Source of the DNA: Atopsyche davidsoni
Taxonomy: Eukaryota > Arthropoda > Insecta > Trichoptera > Hydrobiosidae
Direction of reading: 5' to 3'
DNA: 64,000 nucleotides
Assembly: GCA_022113835.1 (NCBI GenBank)
Contig: JAILWY010000019.1
Location: forward strand, 2,046,001 to 2,110,000
Shown one piece after another: positions 13,557-26,000 of this stretch; the stretch's first letter is position 1; each line of letters opens with the position of its first letter. The position numbers were made by a program, and so were the translations under genes. The notes beneath the pieces were generated by a model, which did no database searches, was not told the origin of the DNA, and saw only the letters and a list, made by a program, of their open reading frames with translations.

Positions 13557-13752
13557 CAGAGGTGTCAAACTCAATTTTGCAGAGGGCCACATATTAAATT
13601 TAGTATGTGTAGGCGGGCCAGATTCAAATAAAATATGTCTAAAAGTTCTAAAAAAAATGATTCTTCTTTCTGTGACACATTGCGAGCGTGGGCCGTATTG
13701 ATACGGCCCGAGGGCCGGATGCGGCCTGCGGGCCGTATGTTTGACATGACTG
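13557..13752. mobile_element. hAT-type MITE
   Basis: A 196-bp element with imperfect terminal inverted repeats: left CAGAGGTGTCAAACTC, right reading inward CAGTCATGTCAAACAT. It is flanked by an 8-bp target duplication with one difference (CTTTAGGA left, CATTAGGA right), the size expected of hAT elements. The GC-rich interior holds repeated GGGCCG/CGGCCC words and a short hairpin, GGGCCGTATTGATACGGCCC, near the right end. Nothing is coded, so it is non-autonomous. Confidence 0.8.
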
Positions 13753-13939
13753 CATTAGGACATATTTTTTTTAATTTGCTACACCAAAACTATCTGTAAA
13801 TTTTTTATTTAAATGCTAGTCATAAATCCCTACACAAACTCAATATCGCTACCACCTAAGCCACATCTTGTAAGCGCCACGTCCTGCTCGAAGTATCAGG
13901 AGATAACTACATACCGTATCGCGTACTATTGTTAATTAA

Positions 13940-14418
13940 CACACTAAAGGCGGGGCGGGTATTGATACCCGCTTCGCCGACTGCTGTCTAAAGGCGGGAC
14001 AGGTACAGAAATACCCGTTTGAATGTGTTTACTCTAAAAGCGGTACAAGGTCAATTTACTCTTTAGGTTTACAGCTTGTAATGTTTCTTTAGACTCGTCA
14101 ACGTTACTTCTTTAATATTTGTTTATAAAATAAAGATAAGGAACAATAAATTTCGTCTTGTTATTGTTTTCATGCCGATCACTCATAATTTAAATGTATA
14201 CGCAGAGCGTGGCCATTTTGGAATTGAAACGGCCACCCCTGTTTTAAAATTTAAATTGTATTCAAAATAAATTATTGATAGACTAATTAACTCGGAGTTG
14301 CTAAACGGAAAATGAAAATCAAAGAGTGCAAAGGGTTAATGTATAGACTAGATTTCGCACGCAATTTTGCCCGCTACGCACATCAGTTTAGTCAATATGG
14401 TTACCCGCCTATAGCGTG
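13940..14418. mobile_element. piggyBac-type non-autonomous element
   Basis: The element is about 479 bp and flanked on both sides by TTAA (13936-13939 and 14419-14422), the piggyBac target site. Its 15-bp ends match as inverted repeats with two differences: CACACTAAAGGCGGG left, CACGCTATAGGCGGG from the right. Near the left end, sub-terminal copies of CTAAAGGCGGG-like units alternate with TACCCG-like units, suggesting repeated transposase-binding sites. No transposase is encoded, so it would depend on an enzyme supplied in trans. Confidence 0.75.
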
Positions 14419-14499
14419 TTAAAATTAAAATAAAGTTGAATTTTTTTTAATATTAGTTAGCTATGAAAAATTTTTTGAAGCTTTTTTATGGACGAGCTT

Positions 14500-14790
14500 A
14501 GTATTTTAATTGGCATTGGTGGTCAAGATTCGGGGGGCGTCCCTGGGCCGCGCAGTGCGGGCCCCGCAACAGGTTACCATTTTGCATAGTACTACGTGTG
14601 ATAAACGCCCGGTTTTACGGGACGCCGCTGGGAACCGAGCTTGCGTGTCGGGTTATTCGGCAATAAATCCTTTTATTGTGCGCGCCGCTCCGCCGGATAG
14701 TTGTTTTCCTTCGGTTTAATTCGGGATTTGTCGTAAAGTGATGTACGCCGCGTCCTGGCCGCGCGCAGCCCCGCTTAATGCCGCACTGAA
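14500..14790. other. GC-rich island just downstream of the piggyBac-type element
   Basis: Nearly 300 bases of CpG-rich sequence with a 69-codon + strand open frame that has no recognisable motif. The frame is probably a composition effect. It could be a conserved non-coding element. Confidence 0.4.
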
Positions 14791-14942
14791 CTCAGAATGG
14801 ACGATAAAATTATTGTGACCGTATCAAAATAAAATCCTCGTTTCGTGCTTTATGTTCGGTAATACTTTTGTGTGTTTTCATATCTTACGCGTTGGTTTTA
14901 GGGCATTTTAATTAAATGGTTTGTAAAACGGATAAAAAGTAG

Positions 14943-15185
14943 ATGCTATCGATTTATTACACATGCCCTTGTGATGATTTTACTCCACAAACAGTGATCC
15001 ACCTTGTGAGTTCATGCCCCATATTTGGTCTTCAGAGACACCAACTGGAGAGCCAATGCCGACAGGAAGGTCTGTGCCTGGATGACCTGAAGTCAGTGGC
15101 GAGACACCCACAGTTGATGAAGTCACTGGATGGCTTCTTGAAGCATGTTATCGGAACCATAAAAAAGATAAACCAGGGGGTGTAG
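14943..15185 (+). pseudogene. LINE retrotransposon C-terminal fragment
   Basis: The 80-residue translation contains CPCDDFTPQTVIHLVSSCP. This C-x-C...H-x4-C pattern resembles the zinc-knuckle found after the reverse transcriptase in insect non-LTR retrotransposons, where it usually reads like C-x2-C...T-x2-H-x2-x2-CP. A basic, helical tail follows to the stop. No reverse transcriptase or endonuclease motifs lie upstream. This fits the 5'-truncated insertions left by target-primed reverse transcription. The clade (Jockey, R1 or I-like) cannot be told from this piece. Confidence 0.6.
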
Positions 15186-17038
15186 CATCAGTCACTTCCA
15201 TTTATAGATCAATTCGATCGACTAGTTTGGAAAGTTTCCCCAAATTGTGACGAAATACCTTGTATATAACAAGCAAGGTACCAAACATATATATAAAAAA
15301 GTGAATTTAAACATATTGGTAATAACATATCATATTTAGATAATACTAATAAAATAACTGTTGTTAGTACTCGATAATCCGCTAGTTCCGATAATAAAGT
15401 GAATATCCGCAAAATTAATTTATAATTTGTCACTGCACAAATGAAAAATGTATATCATATAAGTATATTATTTTTGTAGGACTAGACATTTTTTTAAGAT
15501 TAGTGCTGTTTTCCAAATAATATCGTATCGTATTGTTTTAAAATCTTTACTCTATCTGTGGCCGTTGCAGTAAAGTTAAAAGAATAGAAATATTTGTTAA
15601 CCAATTTTAATTCTTTTGGGTAATTATTATATTTGTAAAACACACAAAGCACATTATGTTTTTTGTAAAAAAATAAAAAATTGGATTCGAATGACATTGA
15701 GAGTAATAGATAGATAAATACAACATTAATTTGATATAATAACAGACATAAATGAATATTGATAACAGACAAATGAATTATTCCTCTTCATGCAATTATT
15801 TTTATTTGTGAAAATACGAAATAGAGATATTTTATGGTATTGAAATATATAAATGAAATATTATAAATTATTAATAATTATAATTATAATCAAGCATTAA
15901 AGATTTTTCTACAAATTTCGTGTAGTCTAAATCAATTTTTCTTGTATCTATAAAAAATTTATGATAACCTCTTTGGTTATTGATTTTCTTTAATTACAGA
16001 CATGGAATCTTTTAAATTCTGCTTAACTGGTTTTTATATTGTATTTTCTTTTATTAAGCTTAGTACTTAGCCTATGCGAACAAGTTATCGAGTAATACCA
16101 AAATAATTTTTTAAAAAATAATACTTATGAAAAACTGCTGTTTTGCGTACATGTATTTTTTTATATTTATGATGTATTTTCATTAATTTTCTCGCTGAGT
16201 CCAGCCGGAACACGTTAAACGTTATTTTTATACGCAAAGTATATTTTTTGCTCCCAACTTTGGCATCGTTACCCAAAAATTTATATTTTGCTGCCGGCGA
16301 GTAATTTCATAGCGCTAAAATGCAACATTGGAAATTTCTTTTCAATTAACAAAATCGATTATTGATGGTCGAAAAACATTTTCGTCACAATTTTGGTGGT
16401 TTTAAAAAATATGAATACTGTCAAATTTGCTTGGTATTAATTACTGTAAATTGAGTTTTCGCAAGAGTAATGTAATAAAGTGCACTAATACAATTCAGTA
16501 TGTTAATATTCAAATGTATAAGTAACATCAAAAACATATTAGTGAACGTTAATTATACTATTGATCAAAATTTGTTTAGTTTAAATTTGATCATGTAAAT
16601 GAAACGATGACAACGCGAATCGTTAGTGAAGTATTGTGACTTTCTTAATTAATATATTATCTCTCGTTAGCTTTACTTTTTTCAAATAACTACAAATCAA
16701 TACATAATATCTACGACGATCAATTTTCTAACAGAAATTCGATTCAATCTGACACAAGGAAACGTGTTATATTGAGATACTGATTATGATGTCCGAATCG
16801 ATTTTTTTTTAAATTTATCTCGTAATTTGGTTATTTTCTGTATCAAGGAAGCTTAAAATAATGTAAACATAGAAAAAACTAGTATAGACAATCAAATAAA
16901 ATCAAATTTCAGGTAGAAAATATTTCTCATTCCTGAATCTGTTGTAGGTATTTCAGAAGTTTAATATTGTCGAAAATTTTGAATAGTAGAGTTGATTTAA
17001 AATTGCTGCAGTTTTTTGAGAGTGTTTGGTGTTCACAG
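15186..17038. other. non-coding DNA upstream of the first visible DDR exon
   Basis: No discoidin-domain exon, signal-peptide exon or promoter could be recognised. The DDR homologue must have further exons 5', so this is probably intron. Short open frames show no motif. Confidence 0.5.
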
Positions 17039-20000
17039 GTTATGAATGGGTGGGTTGGCGCAACGACACCATCAAGATCACCGGCAGATACGTTGAGATA
17101 GTGTTTGCCTTCTCTGAGGTCAGGAACTTCTCGGCAATGCAGATCCACACCAACAACATGTTCACCAAGAGCGTGCGGGTGAGTTTTTTGCTTAAACTTT
17201 CGTTTTTATACTGTAGCATATTTTAGACTTTAAAGTATCTTTAAAATAAAAAAAAATCATTACTTCATATTATTAAACGAAAATTAAAGAAAACTTTTTA
17301 AGTTTTTCGTATACCCGAGATATGGGGATGCTAACAAGCATGTTTCGTTCAGGTATTTGCCCACGCCAAGATCTTCTTCAGCTACGGTGGTTCTCAATTC
17401 ACTGGCGAGCCCGTTGATTTTACTCATATGCCTGACAACCAAATCGAGAAGGCAAGGGCCGTCATCCTGAAACTCCACAACCGTACCGGCCAGTTCCTGC
17501 GAGTGCAGTTGTACTTTGCTGACCGCTGGATTATGGTCAGCGAAGTTAACTTTGATTCTTGTAAGTATAGTTTTTTTAGAAACACGTTTTAATTATACAA
17601 GCCCTGTTTTACGACGATAGACATTTTTTTATATTCTTTAAGTATCCGTGAGTGTTTCTTGGAATAATGTTGAATTTGTATCAGCTTTAACAGTTTACGC
17701 AACTCTATTACTCTTACTATGCGTGAGTTGATTTCTGATACTCACGACCTAGTACCGATGAATATATACCCTCCAGATTGACTGGTAATGAAGAGAAACC
17801 TACTACACCACCCCTTTATCTGCTTATGAAAACAGATTATTTCCTGGTCCCGGAGTTAATTAATTCTCAGCTCTAGTAGGCTGTACAAAGCCGTCGCTGC
17901 ATTCATTGCCTTGTTATTTTGAAATTTGATAACTAATATTATTTGAATAAGTACGTAAAATTTTAAAGACTTGAAAATATACTAAACCATTCGATGTTGC
18001 TCTATGTTAAATATAAAATAGACACATCATTTCATTATAATCAAAATAATGAAACTTAAATAGTATGAATTTTGATAGTTTGAATAATTGTTAGTAGTAT
18101 ACACTTTTAATTATTTTTACTGTTCTACTCTTATATTAAATTAGAAAATTATTGGTTCCGCAATTTATTTAATATAATAGTAATTTTTACAGAAATTACA
18201 TGTCTAAATGTTCTGCAAGTTCTTAGTGCTAGTAAATATTTGTAAAGCACTTCCCGTTTTTACATTGGCTGATCGCTCCAACGCTAATATCCCTTATATT
18301 CAAGAGTAAAATAATTTAATTTTATCTGATCTAATAATTTGATGGCATAACAATTAATTTAATATTAAAAACGTTTATCTCCCTATATAAAGATCCCACG
18401 TTTATTGAAACTTTTAGATATTTGTATGCTGATATTCATAAAAGTATATCTTTTTTTACTCAATAACCTATAATTATTTCACACAAAATTTAATATTCAA
18501 ATTATTCAGGGGTATATGTTTTACACTAATTACCCAATTTTATGATATACTGATAATTTTATGAAACCAATTTCATAAAGACGAATGTTTGTGTACAACG
18601 GAATGTCAAGATTTCAAAAATTTCTAAATATGTATTATTAATTTAATTAGAATTTAGAACTTCAGCCTGTCTGTCTACTGGACTGTTTAAAGACAGATAA
18701 ATTATTCAAGAGAATTGTAGACAATAGTGTTTCACGAAAGATCAGACGGAAAGGATTATACGATTGGACAGTTGTTGAGATGAAGTGTCAGTTGTGAATG
18801 GTGTTACTGGATTACAATTTCGTGATTATACAATCAGCCTTTATTTAAAAAAGAAAAAGGTTATCAAAATTCAAAAGCGTATTTATTAAAATACATAAAC
18901 ATAGATAATTTACCCGGAATATTTCTTTAGCTCTTGCGCCCGGAAACTACACACTTGAAGAGGATTTCATTACGGAAACTGAAACCATTTCTGCTACTGA
19001 AGTTCGAACTTCAAACGAAGGGAGCATTATCACTAAGAAGCATTACGACACGGCGACTAATCCGGCTCACATCAGTAAGCAAATGTTTATAAAAGCAATA
19101 GATTCCATGAAAATCTAAAACCAAAGAGATAATGCGTAAATAATTTATTCGAGTTCACGAATTAATTCATTACTAAGAGGAATGCGTATTTAATTAATGT
19201 TTGTTTTTTTTTATTCTTTTAGTGAATAAGAAACTAAATCCGGATGATAGCTCCCATGCTATATTTATTAGCATTCTTGTGACTATGGCTCTAATACTTC
19301 TACTCGCCATAACTTATGCAGCCTACAAAGGTGGAGAAGATGACGAGCTAATGGTCACCCCCGAGCGTCCGGCCCTGCCGAGTGACGTGCTTCTGCCTAA
19401 GGTAAATCAAATCATGTACTCTTAATTCTCTTATATCGATCATATAGCTTTTGATTCACTGCTACAACTTTAAATATATATATAAAGACGTTTTTGTTAT
19501 ATTAAAAATACAAAAGTAAACAAAATAATGACGGGCGAAATGACTTATTCTGATCAAAATAATTTATTAGGCCACTGTGACTACTGCAAATTGGATTACA
19601 CAAAAAAAACCCTGCATTTCACGTTTTACTTTTCCTTTCTTATACTAAAAAACGTTACCTCGCTAGTTTTCCTTTCCAAATGAATGACAGTTAATGGTTT
19701 TGACATCAGATCACGACATTTCGTGACAGACAGTAAAATTGCTTAATGTCGGTGACGTCTTATTGAAGTTTTGACGGAAGCTTCTCAAGTTTCAATAGTT
19801 TTAACATTTTATTTATTTAACTTTGTTACAAATACGTACGGTAAAACTGAAATACACCCTGAAAACTGCGACCAAATGGAATATTTAAAAAAAAATGATG
19901 GTTTCGAAGCCTTTGACCTCAAATTCTATCCATTCTCCCCTCAATTGTGGAAATGCTTCAATTTCACAACTCTCGAATAATCAACAAACGACAACGAGCA

Positions 20001-23000
20001 GTTTTATTTGTTTTGGGTTCGAGAGTGCCGGGCTTACCGCTAACAGTTTTTTTTTAAATCTGCTACGAGCGCTGCAGTGAGGGGACTAACGAAATCTAAT
20101 AATCGACGTTGAGCTGTCGCGGTACCCATTATTGCTTTAAATTTTTTATTGTTTGGAGTTTTCTAAATCAAATAAAATGTATGTATTGTATTTGAAAAAT
20201 TGAGTTGCATTTGAGATTTAAATTGCACTTATAATGGATCATTTTACTAAAAGAACTTAAATTTGTAAGAAGCTCAGTGTTAATCTTTTAACAAAACAAA
20301 ATAATGGTTGGTATATTTATAACTCACAAAGTCTCAGGATTTACGAATATAAGCGTTACGCCATTCAAAATTGATTTCCTCAAGTTTTAGGAAATACCAA
20401 CTTTATCTACGGGAGAATTCTTAGTCTCTCACTCATTTATCTCATCCCTAATTTTCTATCCCGTAAAGGATTATTCTCCGATTCTTTATAATCTTGTCAT
20501 AAAAGCTTCATCCCTTTATTTTTGTTATCCTTTTGTTTCGCACCCCTTAAGCAGCAGCACCACTGCGTTCTACGAGATGTATTTAAAATGCCTAAATAAA
20601 TTTGCTCAAGTATTTTTTGTTCTTGGCCAGCAAAAAACTCATTATTCTAACATTGTGAAGATAAATTATTCCTTTTTGTGCGAACATTTGTACTCTGTTA
20701 GGGAATGGACATTTCATGCTTAAATTTGTACGAGAATTATGCGACATTAGGTTCTCTCTTTGATACTCATAAATTCTGATTAAAACACAAGATGATACTT
20801 ATATATAACAGATTTGGGTAAAGATACATTTACAAATACTGTTCTTGGCATTAAAAGTTTTATTAATAAATAATATGGCAATAATTTTTATATAAACTTT
20901 TTAAATGTGTTATTTTTGCCAGGAACTAAATGCAGCTTGATTATATTATCTTTTATATGTAGTTTTATTTTCTTTGAATTTTTTTCAGAACTCTTCCAAT
21001 GGCTATTCTGAAGAAGCAACTTATCACGAGCCTTATAGCTACATGCTTCAGCGCAATATCCGGGGATCTTTGCGTGATGTTCACATTGGTAAGTTTTTTT
21101 GCGATCATAATAAAAACTAAATGCAAGTATTACATATGTTTAATATCTACATATTTTTACAGGTATGCCCGGTGGAATGACTTATCACGATTATGCCAGC
21201 ACCAGCTCCATAGGACAGAGGCCTATGCTTGAATATCGTCCTCCGCCACCACCCTTCACCTTCCGGACTTCCAATCCCATTTATGAGTCGACCGTCTTTG
21301 CGCCCCCCGTCCCCCCGCCGCCTGAGCAATACTATGCTTCTATTGATATTGATCCCAATCTGACCATCCCGCGAGCTCCGTTTCTAAAAAGATCCATGAA
21401 AGTCAGGGCCTTGACCATCAATGCTGTGTGCCCTCCTCGCTCTCCGCGCCGCGAACAACGTGAAAGTTCAGGCAGTTCCAGCCCCGGCCTCGGCGAATCG
21501 GATTTTGAAGATGATACCATATTTCAGTTTGATACGTGCTCCTCATTCCCCTGGAAGTTTTTGAAGGTTCTGTCTACGCTCGGAAACGGACGCTTCGGTC
21601 CCGTTCACGTGTGCGAAGTGGTCGAAAACCCGCCCTTCGACATCACCAATGGCACAATGGTGTGCGTTATGGCTCTTGAACCCGGTTGCTCTCCCGCTGT
21701 CCGCAGCAGCTTTGATCGTCACGTGAACACCCTGAGCCGCCTCGTTAACAACAACGTTGCCAAGGTCCTTGGAGCCAACCGAGAAGAGGAACCCTTCCAT
21801 CTTGTACTCGAACATCTTTACCCTGGAGACCTCAACCAGTTTCTGCAGAGCCGCATGGCCGAATCGTCCAACACCGAACCGCTTTCTGGAAAAACTCTTA
21901 GGTCAGATATTTTATAATTTTGTATGTCTTAGAATCCCAATCTATATAAAGCTTTCAGCGATAATCAATATCATTAAATTTTAAATTATAACATATAATT
22001 TATTAAGCCAGAATTTTCCCATATCATCATCCATATAACTAAAGGTACCAAAACCTTATTGACGAACGTCCATTTATATTTCCTCTACTCCCGTGCGTTC
22101 GTTCACGATCGCCGCAAATATTTTAATTTGGATACACGACCAGAATGATGTTTGTCACAACACTCTCTCGTTATTACAGCTACGGATGTCTCATCTATAT
22201 GGCCACACAGATTGCCTCTGCCATGAAGTATTTGGAGTCACTGAACTACATACACCGGGACCTAGCCACGAGGTTAGTATTGCGCGTTTCACAAAAATGC
22301 ATATTATTAATGATTGAAATTTAGCCCAGCCGAGTAAAAAAAATAGATTTCTTTCTTGTATGCCCGCGGAGGTTCAAGTAATTTATATGAAGATTCATGG
22401 GTTTAATTTCATGATATTTTAGTGAGACAAAATTTCTTGGCGTAATTTTGCAATTTTTGATGTATTTTTTAAATTATGTGATGTTTTTTTTTTATATTGT
22501 ATAGTATTTATATCATTGATTATACATAACTTGTGATTGTTCATTTCTTCGTCCTATATTAAACGCAGGCGAAAAATTAAACACATTCAATCTTTTAAGC
22601 TGCAATAAAATATGTTTATAATCACATTTTTTATGTGAGACAACTTGTCAATATTAAGCTTTGTAAGGCTAAATATGGAAAGTATGTATGATAAATTATG
22701 TAACTGCACAAATTCTTATTATTTATGAGTGGCGCGTGCGAATTTATATGTTCATTTTCAATATATTTTGGTTAGTTTTATTTTTTAGCGTAATTTTCGA
22801 CAAATTGAATTATGGCAAGCGAAATAAAACATTTTTCATAATGTAAGCAAATCAAAACTCAGTAAGATTCGACCTTCGGTTATTTTGACTCTGCTTTTTA
22901 ATCCTCAGGAACTGCATGGTTGGAAGCAACTATCTGGTGAAGGTATACGAACTCGGCATGGGCAAGAATCTCTACCCCAACGACTACTACCTGGTTGAAG

Positions 23001-26000
23001 ACAAGGCTGCTGGAGAACTGGCTCTTCCCATAAGGTGGATGTCCTGGGAAAGTGTTTTAATGGTAAGCAAATAAAAATCATTTATTACAAAGTGCTAGAT
23101 GTATCTTACCCGAAGATTTGCAATTTTGGATATTTAAGAATAATATTTTTCTTACAGCGTTGTCTAGATTTGTTTTTAATGTAGTAGTTGCTCATTTTTC
23201 ATCATCTTAAAATGATTTTTCAAAAAATTATATATGTTTTTTAATTTGAAATTTTTTTACAAATGAATACCAATTTTATTTTTGTGCATAAGGATATAAA
23301 TATGCCCAAAAAAATTGGGTGTCTACAGCACAAGAGAAATCATAATTCAGATTTTATAAAAAATCTTTTTATCATTTACTTTTGAAGAGTCAAAATGGGT
23401 TGACACTTAAAAATGAAAAAAAAACAACTGATTTCATATATTTTAAAAAATCTGAATTATCCCCCGTGTGTAATGAAATTCACAGAAAATCTATATTGAA
23501 ATGAGGTCTTTTATTGAAATTTGAAAATCAGGCAAAACAAAAAATATTTATTAATGTTACAAAAAAATACATACATTACTTGTAATTAAAGCTGACTTTA
23601 ACGTTTTGACTAAGCTGACGCGAACCACTTATCAAAATTATATAACCGATGAAATGAAGAGACTTTGAGATGTGTTTAAAGGTTTAATAATATTTTTTAA
23701 ATCAAAAATTTATAATCTTTTTACGATATACCTCATCGAATTTCAAAAAATGAGTTAAAAATAATATGCGACTAAGGAATATAATCATGCGATAAAAAAA
23801 TTGTATTTTAAAAGTTAACTATCTCACAACAAACAATTGCTATGCCAGCTGTCTAATTTTGTATTTAACATGAGTATAAATCAAAATATACATTATTTAT
23901 GGACCGAATTGAATCACGCAACTTTGCTTGCATACATTTTTTGACAACAGAAGCTTTACAAAAGCTTTCATAAGCGTGAAAGATTCAGTAAACCTGATAA
24001 TAGATTTTCGAAGAAACACTGAACTACCATTAAACAAAACGTGCTGGATGTTGCCGCGGCAATTTGCGATTTACTTAAATGGGCTCATTTCAAGCCCTAC
24101 ATAAAAAAACACTTGTACTTGATTTTATAAAAGCGCGAATATGAAATTTATAAAAAAAATACATTTTGTTGATAATAAGTTAACAGGTGTTTAAAACTTG
24201 ACATATTGTATTCAAAGAATCAAAATCTAATGAGCGAAAATATTTTTATTAAAAAAATAATTCCGACTTAGGTTCTTTAAAGGAAATTTAAAAAGAATTG
24301 CTTTTAACAATATTTGATATTTATTGAAAAAGTTTAAATAATATTCAATAATATGATATAATATCGTCAAATGGAAAAACCTATTTCATTAGCAATTTTC
24401 ACTATTTCGATAGAAATTAATTTTTAGATTTTTTAGCTTTTCCAAGTACTTTATTTTAGAGAAAAAATGTTACCTCTAAGTCAACAATAAAAAATCAAAA
24501 CTTCAAAATATTGACAACAATTTTATTTCTCTTTTCTTTTCTTCTTCGTAAAGTATTGATTTTGTTGAACTATGGATACAAGTAAAAAGTTATATTCACG
24601 AAACCTAAGTCGATGTAATGATTTATTTAACAAATTTCTGAAAATCGAAATAACCTCGATTTATCGCGGGCGCAACAACAAAAGCCGGCTATTGTTTTCA
24701 TTTCATTAATCATCTCTATTTAATTATCCGTCATAATTATTATTCAGCGCATCACAAAGGGAGGATATGACCCTAGGAAGGTCACAATGACCCTAGTTCT
24801 AAATGACCCAAATTATACCAAGAAGTGTGTGGCAATTAGTATGGAGCGGTCTCTATTTCATCGTGTGACAATACTACTCGTCGGTTCGTGTTCTGTGTTC
24901 CTGAACCGCGGCGTAACCTTTTTCAATTTGCCCCTCTTTATATCACCGATCCGGCCCTGCCGCCGAGGCATTTGTGAGGGGAATAATACATCAACTTTAA
25001 TTGACAAAAGTTACCGGTCCTGCCGCAATCTTATTATTTATAGAGGACCCTTCATAATATATGGAACTTCGTTATTACGTACGATTGTACTACTCTCGAT
25101 GAACAGGGTTTCCTTATTATTTCCAAAACATTAAAACATAAATATACCCACTAATAGTCCAGTCAGCTTAATGTTCGTGGATTTTTACGTGCCACAATGA
25201 AATAAATACTTTTCGAACTATTTTTTTTTAATATTCAACATATCAATGTGCATTCAAAACATCGTTAACCATGAAGCATTAACTTTGTATTTACGCGTTT
25301 ACTATTAACAATGATGTTAAAATTTAAATTTGCTTAAATTTGTTAGAAGTTATGATTTTAAAATAAATAAAGTCAACCAGAAACATAAATGTGACACTTT
25401 ATATAAATTCAAAATATAAATGCTGCATCGTCTATCATCTGCTTAAAGAACTTTAAATGGAAATGTGTATTGTGCATGGCTTTCAGCAATACGTCAAACC
25501 GGGAGTTATATTACTTGCCTTGCATGCAAGTTCTGACTTATAACATTGTCGACCTCGTTTGACTCGAGACATATTATTTGCTATAGAGTTCGCTCGCCGC
25601 TCCTCAGTGTTGCTCTGCTGAAATCAGGCACAACCTTTAGTAATAAAAAATCTCTTAAATACTATCTATACTTTAATACTTGTATAAAAAACATATGACA
25701 CAACAATAAACATGTTTTATAGTTTTTATTTCATATAATAGTCATATCATTTGCGCATTTCAAATAATATTTTGTACACCACTATCATTATTACGCTAAT
25801 ATTGATAAAATATTATTTGAAAACATGAATTTTTTTCTGATTAAAAACATGTTAAGAGAAATTATTTTCCACTACAAATTGTTTTAATGTATGCGCATGA
25901 TAATTGTGATATATAAGTATACTGCTCCCAGTAAATTATTAACGTGACACTGAACGAGAATATATGACAGATAAAAAAATATATTAAATTAAAAATATAC

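Noticed and set aside
19771..19980. 69-codon + strand frame in a DDR intron starting with a hydrophobic stretch
   Set aside because: It has some signal-peptide character, but no cysteine or domain pattern, and the DDR exons on either side splice in phase without it.
24787..25134. 115-codon open frame inside the DDR intron
   Set aside because: It is unrelated to the receptor and would disrupt the kinase-like domain. No motif was recognised.
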